DNA of 64,000 bases, taken from positions 14,808,501 to 14,872,500 of the forward strand of contig JAULJL010000011.1 of the NCBI GenBank assembly GCA_030761205.1, read 5' to 3'. Both the position numbers and the translations under genes were made by a program. Numbering within the stretch: the first letter of the stretch is position 1; each line of letters begins with the position of its first letter. The DNA comes from Fremontodendron californicum. Lineage: Eukaryota; Streptophyta; Magnoliopsida; Malvales; Malvaceae. The notes beneath the pieces were generated by a model. That model was not told the origin of the DNA. It saw only the letters and a list, made by a program, of their open reading frames with translations, and made no database searches. Below, one piece after another: positions 1 through 12,237 of the stretch.

Positions 1-1660
1 GAAATGATGGATACATAGTGAAGAAGGATGGGCTAATGCATGAATCATTGGGGGCATGCGACGAAAAAAACAAAAACAAAAAAAAAACAAAAAAAGAAAA
101 AGAAAAATCGTGATATCATGCATATGAGAGTTCAGATGATTCCAAAGTGCAAAATGAAATTCTGAATATCTATTTCCCATGGGGATTGCTTTTCAATGTG
201 AATATTTGTGCTTGACATGAGAAATGGCCATCTTTCATATCCCTTTCGCACAAAAAGAAATTTCCATAGTCACCCCTTTTGAGCCAAAAGAATTCTTTCT
301 TCTTTGAACCCTGATCAAGGATTACCCTCTATACTGGGGGGAAAATGCGAGGAAAGATCTTTTCAAAGATCATTGAGAAATGAGTGACAGCTCAAGGATA
401 GAAAAAAAGCAAATGGATCCCCGAATAAATACGGGCGCACTCTGTCAAAGAAAAAAGAGGAGGAAAAGATGGCGAAATGAAAGCCAAGAGAAACAAAAAG
501 AAAACACAATAAAAAAGAAAACAAAATGTGTGAAATACATGGCAAATTGAAAGCCAAGAGCGAGGAAAGAAAGACACAAAAGTCAAAAGGAAAGAAATAT
601 CCAAGAAGGGACAAATGCTTCAAAGAGAATCCTCCTCAAGAAATGATCCTTGATCTGATTACCCTCAAACACATATTTTGGGCCTATTTATCCTTTCTTT
701 CTGAACCCTGAGCCATGGCCTACATTACGTGCTTTAGAAGTCCATTTTGATCAAGCATGAATATTTAATTTGAAAGGTTTTTCCTCAGATTTTATCCCAT
801 TTCATCGAATTATCATTTCACTAAGGAAGAATTTAGAATTCTCAAGTGTATGGTAAAAAAAATATGGAAAGAAGGGGACTCTAGGGCGAAAACCCAAAAA
901 TGGGCGGTCTAGAGTAAATTTGGAAATTTTCGATGCCATCTATGATAGTGCCGATACCCCAAAAGAAAAGATCTTATTAAAGGAGTGGTCATCGAGGAAC
1001 ATCTAGGAATTCTTGAACCCCCAAATTGCCAACTCTCATTCAAAGGATTGTCTTCAAAAACTGAAACTTTTTTTCTCCAAGATTAAACTTTCTGGTTTAA
1101 ACATCCCGGCCAATCTTGACGCTTGTCAAAATACTTTGATATTGGAAACTACAAGAATGTTGAATTTGTTTGGTTCTCAATGAATTCATGATTTATAAAA
1201 ACTGTTCCATTTGTGAGCCTAGAAGGGATATACATTTTTGTCATGAAGTTTTCCTGGAAAAGACAGAATCTTGTTATACCAAGCCTTGCCAATCCCAGTT
1301 GAAAAAACCATATTGATACTTAGAGAAATTTCTAACAGTGATCATCAGTCATCAAAAGATTTGAACATCATACACTGTGGAGTTAAAATTTTTGGCTTAG
1401 AAGTTTTCCTTAGATAAGCAAAATTGTTTTTCAAAAAGAGAAAATAAAAATATTTTTGAAATACCCATTTTTGATGTTGACATGAGACAAGGGTTTTTCT
1501 AACCCAAAGGTATAGAACTGCCAGAATAGGTCTTGACTTCCAGATATGAGAAGAAGATATCGAACCCAGTTCAGATCTCTGTTGATGAAAGTTTGAAAAC
1601 TGTTGGGGCAAAGAGAATAGCCAAAATGAATTGAAGATATACTCTGATTTGAAGAGGAAA
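1..1660. other. Non-coding internal region of element A
   Basis: A-rich and purine-rich sequence without a convincing reading frame. Short open frames here (for example 526-711 and 1345-1728 on the minus strand) have low-complexity, Phe/Ser/Lys-rich translations with no domain. It is best read as the post-pol, untranslated part of element A. Confidence 0.5.
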
Positions 1661-1734
1661 AATGAATTTGAAAGGCTAAGCCAAAGTCTAGAAAAACAAC
1701 CGGGGGCATTTGCATCACTCATGAGCACTCATCT

Positions 1735-2100
1735 CTTTATCGAGCTTTTGCATCTGCACAGTGTCGGCAAGCATTTGCATCATTCATGGGTATTTGCATT
1801 GGCATTATTCCATAAGCATCTGCATTTTACCTTTACATTTACATTCTTCATGGAATTCGCATTTGTGTCATCTCAAGCAATTGCATCATTTCTAGAATCA
1901 TTGCATTTTTCATTATTGTGTGGTAATTGTAGTTACACCATTCATAAACCAGTTACATGAACACAATTAGTAGGGGCATCTGCATCATGAAACATGGGCA
2001 TCAATCCAGGCCATTTGCATTTGCACTAAGAAATATTTTACATTTGCACCATGAAGCATGAGCACCTTGTTAAAAGACATATGCATCTGCATCATTTCTC
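1735..2100 (+). repeat. Degenerate CATTTGCATC repeats, block 1
   Basis: The sequence repeats short variants of CATTTGCATC and ATCTGCATCA at irregular spacing. This is a low-complexity array within the 3' part of element A, just before the longer tandem repeats. It has no coding signal. Confidence 0.6.
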
Positions 2101-3115
2101 AAAGCTTCTGGTGGGATATCCAGAATTTTACAGTTTTTAAAAAAAGTGAACAAGTCTTCGGTGGTGATAGCTGAAGCCTCTAGTGGAGATATCCAGAGTT
2201 TTATAATTTTGAAAAATGAGAAATTTTCTTCTGGTAGGGATATCCAGAATTTTACAATGAGCAAGTCTTCGGTGGTGATATCCAGAATTTTACAGTTTTT
2301 AAAAAGTGAACAAGTCTTCGGTGGTGATAGCTGAAGCCTCTGGTGGAGATATCCAGAGTTTTATAATTTTGAAAAATGAGAAATTTTCTTCTGGTGGGGA
2401 TATCCAGAATTTTACAATGAGTAAGTCTTCGGTGGTGATATCCAGAATTTTGCAGTTTTAAAAGTGAACAAGTCTTCGGTGGTGATAGCTGAAGCCTCTG
2501 GTGGAGATATCCAGGGTTTTATAATTTTAAAACATGAGAAATTTTATTCTGAAGGAGTTACCCATAATTTTACAATGAGCAAGTCTTTGGTGGTGATAGC
2601 CAAAGCTTCTGGTGGGGATATCCAGAATTTTACAGTTTTAAAAGTGAACAAGTCTTCGGTGGTGATAGCTGAAGCCTCTGGTGGAGATATCCAGGGTTTT
2701 AAAATTTTGAAAACATGAGAAATTTTATTCTGAAGGAGTTACCCAGAATTTTACAATGAGCAAGTCTTTGGTGGTGATAGCCAAAGCTTATGGTGGTGAT
2801 ATCCAGAATTTTGTAGTTTTAAAAGTGAACAAGTCTTCGGTGGTGATAGCTGAAGCCTCTGGTGGAGATATCCAGGGTTTTATAATTTTGAAACATGAGA
2901 AATCTTCTTCTAGATAAGTTATCTAGAATTTTATATTGAGCAAGTCTTTGGTGGTGATAGCCAAAGCTTCTGGTGGGGATATCCAGAATTTTACAGTTTT
3001 AAAAGTGAGCAAGACTTCGGTGGTGATAGCCGAAGCCTCTGGTGGAGATATCCAGGGTTTTAGAATTTTGAAAAATGAGAAATCTTCTTTTGGAGGAGTT
3101 ATCCAAAATTTTATT
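2100..3115 (+). repeat. Tandem repeats, 3' UTR of element A, block 1
   Basis: An imperfect tandem array with units of roughly 50-120 bp. Each unit is built around GGTGGTGATAGC, GAAGCCTCTGGTGGAGATAT and CCAGAATTTTACA. About a dozen copies of GGTGGTGATA occur here (for example near 2160, 2270, 2322, 2478, 2590, 2659, 2840, 2949 and 3019). Because some unit lengths keep frame, short stretches translate as repeats of SSVVIAEASGGDIQ, but no longer protein results. Element B carries only about four copies at the same place before its 3' LTR, so copy number varies between family members. Confidence 0.85.
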
Positions 3116-3117
3116 CA

Positions 3118-3310
3118 ACATGTGCATCTACATCAAGAAGCATTTGCATCAATCTAAGTTAGTTGAATCTGCATCAAGAAAGTTTGCATCAAATCAAGTC
3201 ATTTACATTTGCATCAAAGACATTTGCACCAATCTAAGTCATTTGCATCTACATCAAGAAGCGTTTTCATCAACAAAAGACATTTGCATTTGCATCATGA
3301 AGCATTTGCA
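3118..3310 (+). repeat. Degenerate CATTTGCATC repeats, block 2
   Basis: A second low-complexity block of CATTTGCATC-like words splits the tandem array of element A. It matches the composition of the block at 1735-2100, so the two kinds of repeat alternate. Confidence 0.6.
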
Positions 3311-3409
3311 TCATCTCTTAAAGCTGTCATGTAGAATCGAACTCGTTTGCTTCTCAAACGAGTCGAGCCCCGAGATCATCATCGAGGTACTTTTTTTATT
3401 TTTTATTAT

Positions 3410-3760
3410 TATGAACAAGTCTTCGGTGGTGATAGCTGAAGCCTCTGGTGGAGATATCCAAAGTTTTAAAATCCTTTGAAAAGGTAAAAAGTCTTCGGTG
3501 GTGATAGCTGAAGCTTCTGGAGATGATACCCAGAATTTTACAGTTTTAAAAATGAGCAAGACTTCGGTGGTGATAGCTGAAGCCTCTGGAGGAAATATCC
3601 AGAGTTTTAAAATCCTTTGAAAAAATAGAAAGTCTTCGGTGGTGATAGCTGAAGCTTCTGGAGGTGATACCCATAATTTTTACATTTAAAAAAAAAAAAA
3701 AAAGCCGAAGCTTCTGGAGGAGATATCCAGAATTTTAAACACAGCTGAGAACAAGAAAGG
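3410..3760 (+). repeat. Tandem repeats, 3' UTR of element A, block 2
   Basis: Four further copies of the GGTGGTGATAGCTGAAGC unit, about 70 bp apart (near 3424, 3499, 3565 and 3639). They alternate with 'AAATCCTTTGAAAA' linkers. This block is followed by CCCCGAG...CGAGG spacers and an AATTCGTTTCCTTAAG motif that element B also has, at 23640-23990. Confidence 0.8.
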
Positions 3761-4092
3761 TTAAGGCCCCGAGAACATCGTCGAGGTCGTTTCCTTTCTT
3801 GCAAATCGAATTCGTTTCCTTAAGTCGAATCGAGCCTTGATTAGTCAGGGAATTCAATTTAAGGACAAATCTTCAATTTACTGTTTTCAAAAAAAAAAAT
3901 TTGAAAAAAAAAAGAAAAAAAAGGGAAAAATTGAAAAAAATAGAAAATAAAAAAAGAAAATAAAAAATGCAAAATGCAAAAATGAATGAAGAAATGAAAA
4001 AGAAAACCCCTTTCCTTTCCATGTGATTTCACTGACCGTACAAAATTAGTGTTGGTTTATCTTTGCCTGATTCCTGATTCTCAGCAATAGCC

Positions 4093-4105
4093 AAAGAGGG
4101 GCAGC
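4093..4105 (+). other. Polypurine tract of element A
   Basis: AAAGAGGGGCAGC directly precedes the LTR start TGTAGACACC. The identical string precedes the 3' LTR of element B at 24272-24284. This is the expected site for plus-strand DNA priming. Confidence 0.85.
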
Positions 4106-4789
4106 TGTAGACACCTAATTTTGTCCGGGCCACTAAACAGGTATGTTTTCTTCCCATATTGATGTTTCCGAGTATAAAAAGACTGTTTTCATCCTGCAGG
4201 TGGTACTCAGAGACTTAGTTTAAGAGGGCGAGCATAAAAAGTCAAACTTAAAAAAAAAAAAGTCAACCCCGAAAAAGTCAACCCCAGAAAGTCAACTATT
4301 GAAAAAGTCAACCCACTTTCAAAATCAAGATTTTAAGTTCAATTGAAAAATGGAGAAAAAATTTTGATAATCCGAGGTCTACATTGAAAGATATGGAGTT
4401 CGGAAGTTGGGATTTTGAGATTCAGTAGAAAAGAAACCCTAATCCGAGAAATTTGGGGAAAAGTGCTTAAACGATCAAACTGGTCGAAATTGAAGGTTCC
4501 AAATGAAAGATAAGCACTGACTACGGGTAATGGAGAAGTCACTTGCAAGAAAAACCGAAAGAAAAATCAATCCGAGAGAAAACCGAGAATTAGGGTTTTT
4601 AGTGGATTTCGGTGAAATCGGGAAGAATCACAGAAATGGCCCGACTTGGTAAGACCAAAGCCCCCAATGGATGAGGAATGATTAAAAAGGATGGCCCAAG
4701 GCTCATATTGAAGAAAATCTGAAAATCGGACTTGTTTTGAGCAAAACCGGGTTTCGGAGGTTAAAGGGCAAAATTGAAAAAATTTGGGA

Positions 4790-5350
4790 AAAATAGCAAA
4801 TGGACTCCGAAAATTATGGAAAATTTGTCAATCTCATTCTTAAATCATTTGAAAGAGATTGGTAAAAGAAAATCTTGATTCCGAGTTCGTTTGCAAAATG
4901 GCCAAATCCCGGGCTTCTTATGCAGTAATTCAAAAAGATAAATCCCGGAAAAATAGCAAATGGACTCCAAAAATTCTGAAATTTGGAAAATCTCATTTTT
5001 AAATATTTGGAAGAGATTGGCGAAAGAAAATCTTGATTCCGAGTTCGTTTTCAAAATGGCTAAATCCCGAGCTTTCTATGCAGTAATTCAAGCCGATAAA
5101 TCCCGAAAAAATACCAAATGAGCTCCAAAAATTACGAAAACTTCCAGATCACACTTTTTAATTATTTTGAAGAGATTGGTGAAGAAAAATCTTGATTTGG
5201 AGCTCGTTTAAAAAATGGTAAAAAGTAAGGGCATAAAAGGATATTTTGGGAAAAAAATCCAAATAAATAGCAAAAGGACTCGGATAATTTTGAAAACTTC
5301 CAGAACTCAATATTTTATTATTTTGGAAGTATTAAAAAAATAAAAATTGA
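4790..5350 (+). repeat. Imperfect ~150-180 bp tandem repeats in LTR A
   Basis: Three to four diverged units share AAATAGCAAATGGACTCC, GAAAGAGATTGGCGAAAG, 'CTTGATTCCGAGTTCGTTT' and CAAAATGGCCAAATCCCG. The corresponding region of LTR B (24970-25730) has one more unit, so the array differs in copy number between copies. Confidence 0.75.
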
Positions 5351-6912
5351 ATTTGGAGCCCGTTTGATATTTATTTTGCATCCGGGGGGGCAAAATGGTC
5401 ATTTCACCCAAGCAACCGAAAAGGGCTTTTTGGGCCCTTCAAAAAATCAGAGTTGGGCTGGAAAAAAGATGTCAACATTTTTCTTGGACAGTTGTAATTT
5501 GAGAGGGCTGAGATGCTAATCTAAGGGTGGTAATTTCATGACTTTTCATCTTGAATTATTGGCCATTTGATGGAAATTAGGTTACACAAAAATAACAACA
5601 TCTTGGAGTCCATATAAGCATCATTTTCTGCCAGCCCTAGAGGAGGAGGCAGATTTTGTTTTTTCTTTTCCATTTTGGCTGATTTCTCTTAGTTTTTCTT
5701 AGTTTTTTATCTTCTTGGTTGAGAGCAAAAAAAGATAAGTTTAGAAAAAAAGAAAAGTTTGAAGAGAAAAGCTTGAAATATTAGCTTCTTGAGGTTGCTC
5801 TTGAGCACCAACTCTTGCACTTTCATTTTCTATTCTTATTTTTTGCTCTTTTAATCTCTACTTGGTGAGTTTTCATTTTAAAATAATGTTTCTTGTTCTT
5901 CCTTCATTTCCTTTCTTAAGTATATTTTTTTTACATTTTGTTTTTATAATAAACTCACCATGGCCAAATGGCCTACATTATTTATTTTAAGTTGTTGTTT
6001 TTGATTCATTTTACCATATTGTTTATGCTATTTTCTTTATTTTTGATGTTTTAAATATTATGTTATTTCATGTTCTTAAGTTATATTTAATTTGGTTGCT
6101 TTATTTGTTGCCATTTATGTCTTAGATATCATGTTTTTGCATTTTTAATTTTCTGTTTTCATGTTGTTTAAATTTGAGCATGTTTTAGAGTTAGCATATT
6201 AAGTGTTTGTGAAAATGCTTATGTGATTCTTTGCATGATTCTTGTTTTATATCTTAGTGAGCATGTTTTAGATTTGGTATATTAGGTGTTTGTGAAAATG
6301 CTTGTGTGATTTTTGTGTTATGACTTAGTTTTTCATGCTAGCATACCAAGTGTTTGTGAAAATGCCATGCTTGTTGAAGCTTGGGGCCATTTGGCTACTC
6401 CATGTGTTTTGCATTGTGTGTTGTATTTTTGTCATGCTAGTTGTTAGGTTTTTGCATTTGCATGATATTTGGTTGGATTTTTGAATTAAGCATGCCTTGT
6501 GTTTGTGAAAATGCCATGCATGTCTTAGGTCTAGGTTACATTAAATGCCATGCAAGTTCATGTTAGGTCTATGCCATATTATTTGTGTCATGCATTTTCC
6601 TTACATTTAGGTTTAGATCCATGCATTTCATGCATTATGTTTGCTGCATTGTTTCATGCATTTCATGTTCATGCCACTTGAATAATGACTTGAGCCAATT
6701 AATGGTTCAAGATCATGCTCTCTTGAGCACACTTGTGAAAAATTAAGTTTGTCAAATTGATTACTCTACCTTTGTTATTTTTTTTATTTAGCCAATTTTT
6801 ATCTAACTTTCAAAGAGTCCTAGCTACTGCTTTCAAGTCATTTTATGAGTTTCAAATATTTTTACTTTGGTTTTTAAATGATTTTATCAAAAGCAAAAAT
6901 GTGTTGGCAAAG

Positions 6913-7553
6913 CAGTTTTTTTCTTCTCCAAAAACTTGTGCATCTATGATTTTTCTGGGAATTCATCTTTGATCAGAAAATTAAGCCGATTTGTTTTCAT
7001 GTAGTTTTACATGTCCTGAGTCTCCAGTATTTTTTTTAGAATTTTTGGAAGTTTTAAAAATTGGGTAAAAAATCGTGGATTAAAACTGGACAGTGGAGTC
7101 AGAATTGAATTTAAAGAAAAACAAAACAGTTTTTTTTTCTCCTCCAAAAACTCGTACATCTATGATTTTTCTGGGAATTCATCTTTGATCAGAAAATTAA
7201 GCCGATTTTTTTTCGTGTAGTTTTACATCTCCTGAGTCTCCAGTATTTTGTTTAGAATTTTTGGAATTTTTAAAAATAGGATAAAAAATTGTGGATTAAA
7301 ACTGGACAGTGGAGTCAGAATTGAATTTAAAGAAAAACAAAGCAGTTTTTTCTCCTCCAAAAACTCGTACATCTCTGGTTTTTCTGGGAATTTATCTTTG
7401 ATCAAAAAATTAAGCCGATTTTTTCTCGTATAGTTTTATATGTCCTGAGTCTCCAGTATTTGTTTTAGAATTTTTGGAATTTTTAAAAATAGGGTAAAAA
7501 ATCGTGTAGTAAAACTGGACAGTGGAGTCAGAATTGAATTTAAAGAAAAACCA
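6913..7553 (+). repeat. Triplicated ~215-bp unit in LTR A
   Basis: Three head-to-tail copies start near 6913, 7127 and 7343. Each contains CAGTTTTTT...CTCCAAAAACT, CTGGGAATTCATCTTTGATC, CCTGAGTCTCCAGTATT and AACTGGACAGTGGAGTCAG. The LTRs at 8765-12237, 24285-29521 and 29522-31682 each have a single copy. The expansion is therefore private to element A or its sublineage. Confidence 0.85.
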
Positions 7554-10500
7554 ATTTTCTGTTTTGGTTAATTTACTTAGAGTGGGCTGATTAGGAGGGT
7601 TAGCTACTGACTTAGGATGATTTCTAAGCCCTTTTAAACTCTAAAAATAGTTTTTCAAGTCCCGGGTTAAGGGTAGTCAAGTCTGGATTTTTTAAACTTA
7701 GGAAATTAGAGCCATTTAAAAAAAAAATAGCCCTGTTTTTATTGTTAATTCAAGCTTTTCAAAATTGTTTTCAAACAATCACAAAGTATTTTGGTTTTAG
7801 AATATTTAATTTGACATATTTTCCTAAGGTAGCCGGATATCTTTTTAGATATACGGATTTCCTTAATTAAAGGAAAAAATACATTTCATGCATTGCATTT
7901 TTATTTTCATGCATATTATATGATAGCATTATTTTATTCCATATCATTTAAATTATATGCCATATCATTCATGTTTGCCATGTCATATAGGTTGCATTAT
8001 ATTATTTAGATTTTGCTATGTCATTTTATTTATGTCATGCATATACATATTCATATCTTTTAAAATGTTTTCAAAAGAATAATGATTTTTCAATAAAAAA
8101 TAAAGATATTCCCGAGTTAAAATAATTCATGAGTTCTCTACCGGGTTTGCTGGAGGGAATATCATCAATTATCATTAATAAAGGAATATCTTTCTTTCAA
8201 AAAAAAAAGAGAATGATTCGGAAAGTTTTCCAAAACTAATAAAAATTTCTATATTTTGCCATGTTTGTTGGGGAATATAGGAAAATTTTGAATTTATAAA
8301 TTCCGGATCATTTTCAATAAAAAAAATGAAATTATTTTTCCTTAAATTGGGAATTAACTTGAAATACTAAACTTAAAACCAACTTTTTATCGAGACTTGA
8401 GATAACACACGATTAATAAGGTACCGATTTATAAGGGCGTTGTGGGGGTGCTAATCCTTCCCCACACGTAACCGACTCCCGAACCCGCTTCTTTGATTTC
8501 TCTGGTTTAAAACGCAGACTTGAAATTGGTTTTTAAAATGTTTTAATTAATTTTTAAAATATTTTATAAAACCGGTTTTAATAGATGGCCGATCACACCT
8601 AGCTAAAAAAAAATTGGTGGCGACTCCATGTCTTTTGTAAGGTCATTTTCAAAACCTTCATTTTTCTAGAGGAATTAAGTCGACTTTTCCTCGTTTTTTT
8701 AATGTCACGCTTAACGAATAATAAAGTCTTGCGATGAGACTCATTATTTTTTTAGGTTGCGACATCATGATTTTTCACCTTGAATTATTAGCCATTTGAT
8801 GGAAAATTGGTTACACAAAAAATGACAACATCTTAAGGGAGGAGAGAGGTAAAATTCTGCCAACACTAAGGGGAGGTGAGAATTTCGAATTTTCAACTTC
8901 ATTTTGGCTGATTTCTCTTAGTTTTTCTCTTCTTGGTTGAAAGCAAAAAAGAAAAGTTTATAAAAGAAAGGAAAGTTTGAAGAGATAAAGCTTGAAATAT
9001 AGCTTCTTGAGGTTGCTCTTGAGCACCAACTCTTGCACTTTCTTGATTTTCCATTCTTGTGTTTGCTATTTTGATTTCTATTTGGTGAGTTTCCATTTTG
9101 AATAAATGTTTTTTATTGTTCTTTTTAAGTTCTTCCTTCATCTCTTTCTTAAGTATATTTTTTACATTTTATTTTTACAATAAACTCACCATGACCAAAT
9201 GGCCTACATTTTTTTTTAAGTTGCTGGTTTGGATTATTTTACCATATTTTTTATGTTATTTTCTTTGATCTTGGTGTTTTAAATGTTATCTTACTTCATA
9301 TTCTTGAGTTATATTTTTAATTTGGTTGCTTTGTTTGTTGCCATTTACGTTTTAAATATCATGTTTTTGCATTTTTAATTTTCTGTTTTCATGATGTTTA
9401 AATTTGAGCATGTTTTAGATTTAGTATATCAAGTGTTTGTGAAAATGCTTGTGTGGTCTTTGCATGACTTGAGTTTTATATCTTAGTTGAGCATGTTTTA
9501 GAGTTAGTATATTAAGTGTTTGTGAAAATGCTTGTGTGGTTTTTGCATGATTTAAGGGTTATATTTTAGTTGAGCATGTTAGTATACCAAGTGTTTGTGA
9601 AAATGCCATGCTTGTTGGAGCTTGAGGCCATTATGCTACTCCATGTGTTTTGCATTGTGTGATTGCATTTTTGTCATGTTAGTTGGTAGGTTTTTGCATT
9701 TGCATGACATTTGATTTAGTTTTGCATGCTAGTATACCAAGTGTTTGTGAAAATGCCATGCTTGCTAGTTACATTATGCTATTCGGCCATCCTAGGAATT
9801 TTTGCATTTTATGTGCATTCTTGCCATGTTAGTTGATAGGTTAGCATTTGCATGATATTTGATTGAGTTTTTGGTTTAAGCATGCTTTGTGTTTGTGAAA
9901 ATGCCATGCATATTTTAGTTATTAAGTTAGGTTTATTCGCCATGCATGTTTATACATTTTAGATCTAGGTTGTATTAAATGCCATGCAAGTTCATTTAGG
10001 TCTAGGTCACTTTATGAATGCCATGCATTTTTTCATGACATTTAGGTTTAAATCCATGCATTTCATGCATTATGTTTTCTGTATAGTTTCATGCATTTCA
10101 TGTTCATGCCACTTGAATAATGACTTGAGCCAATTAATGGTTCAAAGTCATGCTCTCTTGAGCACACTTGTGGAAAATTAAGTTTGTCAAATTGATTATT
10201 CTACCTTTGTGATTTTTTTACTTAGCCAATTTTTATCTAACTTTCAAAAAGTCCTAGCTACTGTTTGTAAGTCATTTTATGAGTTTCAAATATTTTTACT
10301 TTGATTTTTAAATGATTTTATCAAAGGCAAAAATGTGTTTTGGCAAAGCAGTTTTTTTTTTCACCCAAAACTCGTACATCTCCCATTTTTCTGGGAATTC
10401 ATCTTTGATCAGAAAATTAAGCCGATTGTTTTTCGTGTCCTTTTACATGTTCTGAGTCTCCAGTATTTTTTTCAGATTTTTTTGAATTTTTAAAAATAGG

Positions 10501-11207
10501 ATAAAAAATCGTGGCTTAAAACTGGACAGTGAAGTCAGAATTGAATTTAAAGAAAAATCATTTTTCTGTTTTGGTTAAGTTACTTAGAGTGGGCTGATTA
10601 GGAGGGTTAGCTACTGACTTAGGCTAATTTTTAAGCCTTTTTAAACTCTAAAAATGGTTTTTCAAGTCTCAGGTTAAGGGTAGCCAAGTCCGCATTTTTA
10701 AACTTAGGAAGTTAGAGCCATTTAAAAAAGATTTAGCCTAGTTTTTATTTTTAATTCAAGCTTTTCAAAATTGTTTTCAAACAATCACAAAGTATTTTGG
10801 TTTTAGAATATTTAATTTGACATATTTTCCTAAGGTAGCCGGATATCTTTTTAGATATGCGGATTTCCTTAATAAAAGGAAAAAATACATTTCATGCATT
10901 GCATTTTTCATATTCATGCATTTTATATAATATGTGATTCTTGTTATAATAATTTCTATGACATTGTTATTATTTTGATTTATATTTTTTGATGTTATAT
11001 GGTTTATTATATGGTTTTGAATATTCCATGATATCCTATGCTTTTATTTAGTTTTTTTTTTTTGTCATATTATTTAGCATATACTATGTTCATGCATTAT
11101 TATTTTCATTTTTATTTTCATGCATATTATATGATAGCATTATTTCATATTCCCTCTCATTTAATTTATATGCCATATCATTCATGTTTGCCATGTCATT
11201 TAAATTA

Positions 11208-11510
11208 TTTCATTTCATATATAATATGTTATGTTACTTAGGTTATTTTATTTCATTTAGAAAATATCATGTTACTTAGGTTATTCCATTTCATATAGAA
11301 TATGTTATGTTACTTAGGTTATTTTATTTCATTTAGAATATATCATATGACTTAGGATATTGCATCTCATATTGAATATACTATGTTACCTAGGTCATTT
11401 CATTTTATTTATAATATGTCATATAACTTAGGATATTTTATTTCATTTAGAATATGCTAAGGCATTTATTTCATTTCATTTAGAATATGCTAAGGCATTT
11501 ACATTATATT
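11208..11510 (+). repeat. ~40-bp tandem repeats in LTR B (5' copy)
   Basis: Seven or so degenerate units combine 'TTTCATTTAGAATATGTC', 'ATGTTACTTAGGTTATT' and ATGCTAAGGCATTTA. The same array is present in the 3' LTR of B (28440-28730) and in LTR C (30600-30900), so it predates those insertions. Confidence 0.8.
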
Positions 11511-12232
11511 ATATCATTTAGGAAGCATTATAGTATTTAGATTTTGCTATGTCATTTTATTTATGTCTTGCATATACATATTCATATCTTTTAAAATGTT
11601 TTCAAAAGGATAATGATTTTTCAATAAAAAATAAAGATATTCCCGAGTTAAAATAATTCATGAGTTCTCTACCGGGTTTGCTGGAGGGAATATCATCAAT
11701 TATCATTAATAAGGGAATATCTTTCTTTCAAAAAAAAGAATGGTTCGGAAAGTTTTCCAAAACTAATAAAAATTTCTATATTTTGCCACGTTTGTTGGGG
11801 AATATAGGAAAATTTTGAATTTATAAATTTCGGATCATTTTCAATAAAAAAAAAAGGAATTATTTTTCTTTAAATTGGGAATTAACTTGAAATACAAAAT
11901 TTAAAACCAATTTTTACCGAGACTCGAGATAACACACGATTAATAAGGTACCGATTTATATGGGCGTTGTGGGGGTGCTAATCCTTCCCCACACGTAACC
12001 GACTCCCGAACCCGCTTCTTTGATTTCTCTGGTTTAAAACGCAGACTTGAAATTGGTTTTTAAAATGTTTTAATTAATTTTTAAAATATTTTATAAAACC
12101 GATTTTAATAGGTGGTCGATCACACCTAGCTAAAAAAGATTGGTGGCGACTCCATGTCTTTTTTAAGGTCATTTTCAAAACCTTCATTTTTCTAGAGGAA
12201 TTAAGTCGACTTTTCCTCGGTTTTTTTTAATG

Positions 12233-12237
12233 TCACG
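12233..12237. repeat. Target-site duplication of Athila-like element, left
   Basis: TCACG immediately before the element start TGATAACTCG. The same five bases follow the element end at 20088-20092. The uninterrupted target reads TGTCACGCTTAACG in the LTRs of A, B (3') and C, which confirms precise insertion. Confidence 0.97.

Larger units (their letters stand above)
1..8764 (+). mobile_element. Tat/Ogre-like gypsy element A, right part
   Basis: This is the 3' part of a long Ty3/gypsy retrotransposon. It consists of 4.1 kb of internal sequence (1-4105), a polypurine tract (4093-4105) and a complete 3' LTR (4106-8764). The LTR starts TGTAGACACC and ends TTGCGACA, the same ends as element B further right. 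No gag or pol reading frame is recognisable in the internal part; it is purine-rich sequence and tandem repeats, as in the 3' untranslated region of Tat/Ogre elements. The base after the LTR (8765) is in the middle of another copy of the same LTR, so this element inserted into element B. The expected 5-bp target duplication is TCATG (8765-8769). Its other copy and the 5' half of A would lie left of the window. Family placement is inferred from LTR length, PBS type and the gag of element B. Confidence 0.75.
4106..8764 (+). repeat. 3' LTR of element A (4659 bp)
   Basis: A full LTR of the Tat-like family, TG...CA ended (TGTAGACACC ... GGTTGCGACA). It aligns along its length with the 5237-bp LTR at 24285-29521, with indels. 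A TATA-like CATATAAG lies near 5611. It contains an imperfect repeat region (4790-5350), a set of GTGTTTGTGAAAATGC words (6180-6540) and a triplicated 215-bp unit (6913-7553). It lacks the block of about 40-bp repeats seen in the B and C LTRs, which accounts for much of its shorter length. Confidence 0.85.
8765..12237 (+). repeat. 5' LTR of element B, part 1
   Basis: It aligns to LTR B 3' copy from 26003 onward, that is from about position 1719 of the LTR. The left boundary is the insertion point of element A and the right boundary is the Athila-like insertion. It carries the block of ~40-bp repeats at 11208-11510. No genes are present; short AT-rich open frames (8899-9141 minus, 9984-10181 plus, 11038-11241 plus) are artefacts repeated in every LTR copy. 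Confidence 0.85.

Noticed and set aside
2146..3479. Several small plus-strand frames with the repeated peptide SSVVIAEASGGDIQ
   Set aside because: They are translations of the tandem repeat units; frames are short, interrupted and overlap the repeat exactly, so I do not call a repeat protein.
2100..3760. Regularly repeated units resembling a CRISPR-like array
   Set aside because: Units are imperfect, spacers are repeats themselves, no cas genes, and the context is a plant retrotransposon 3' UTR.
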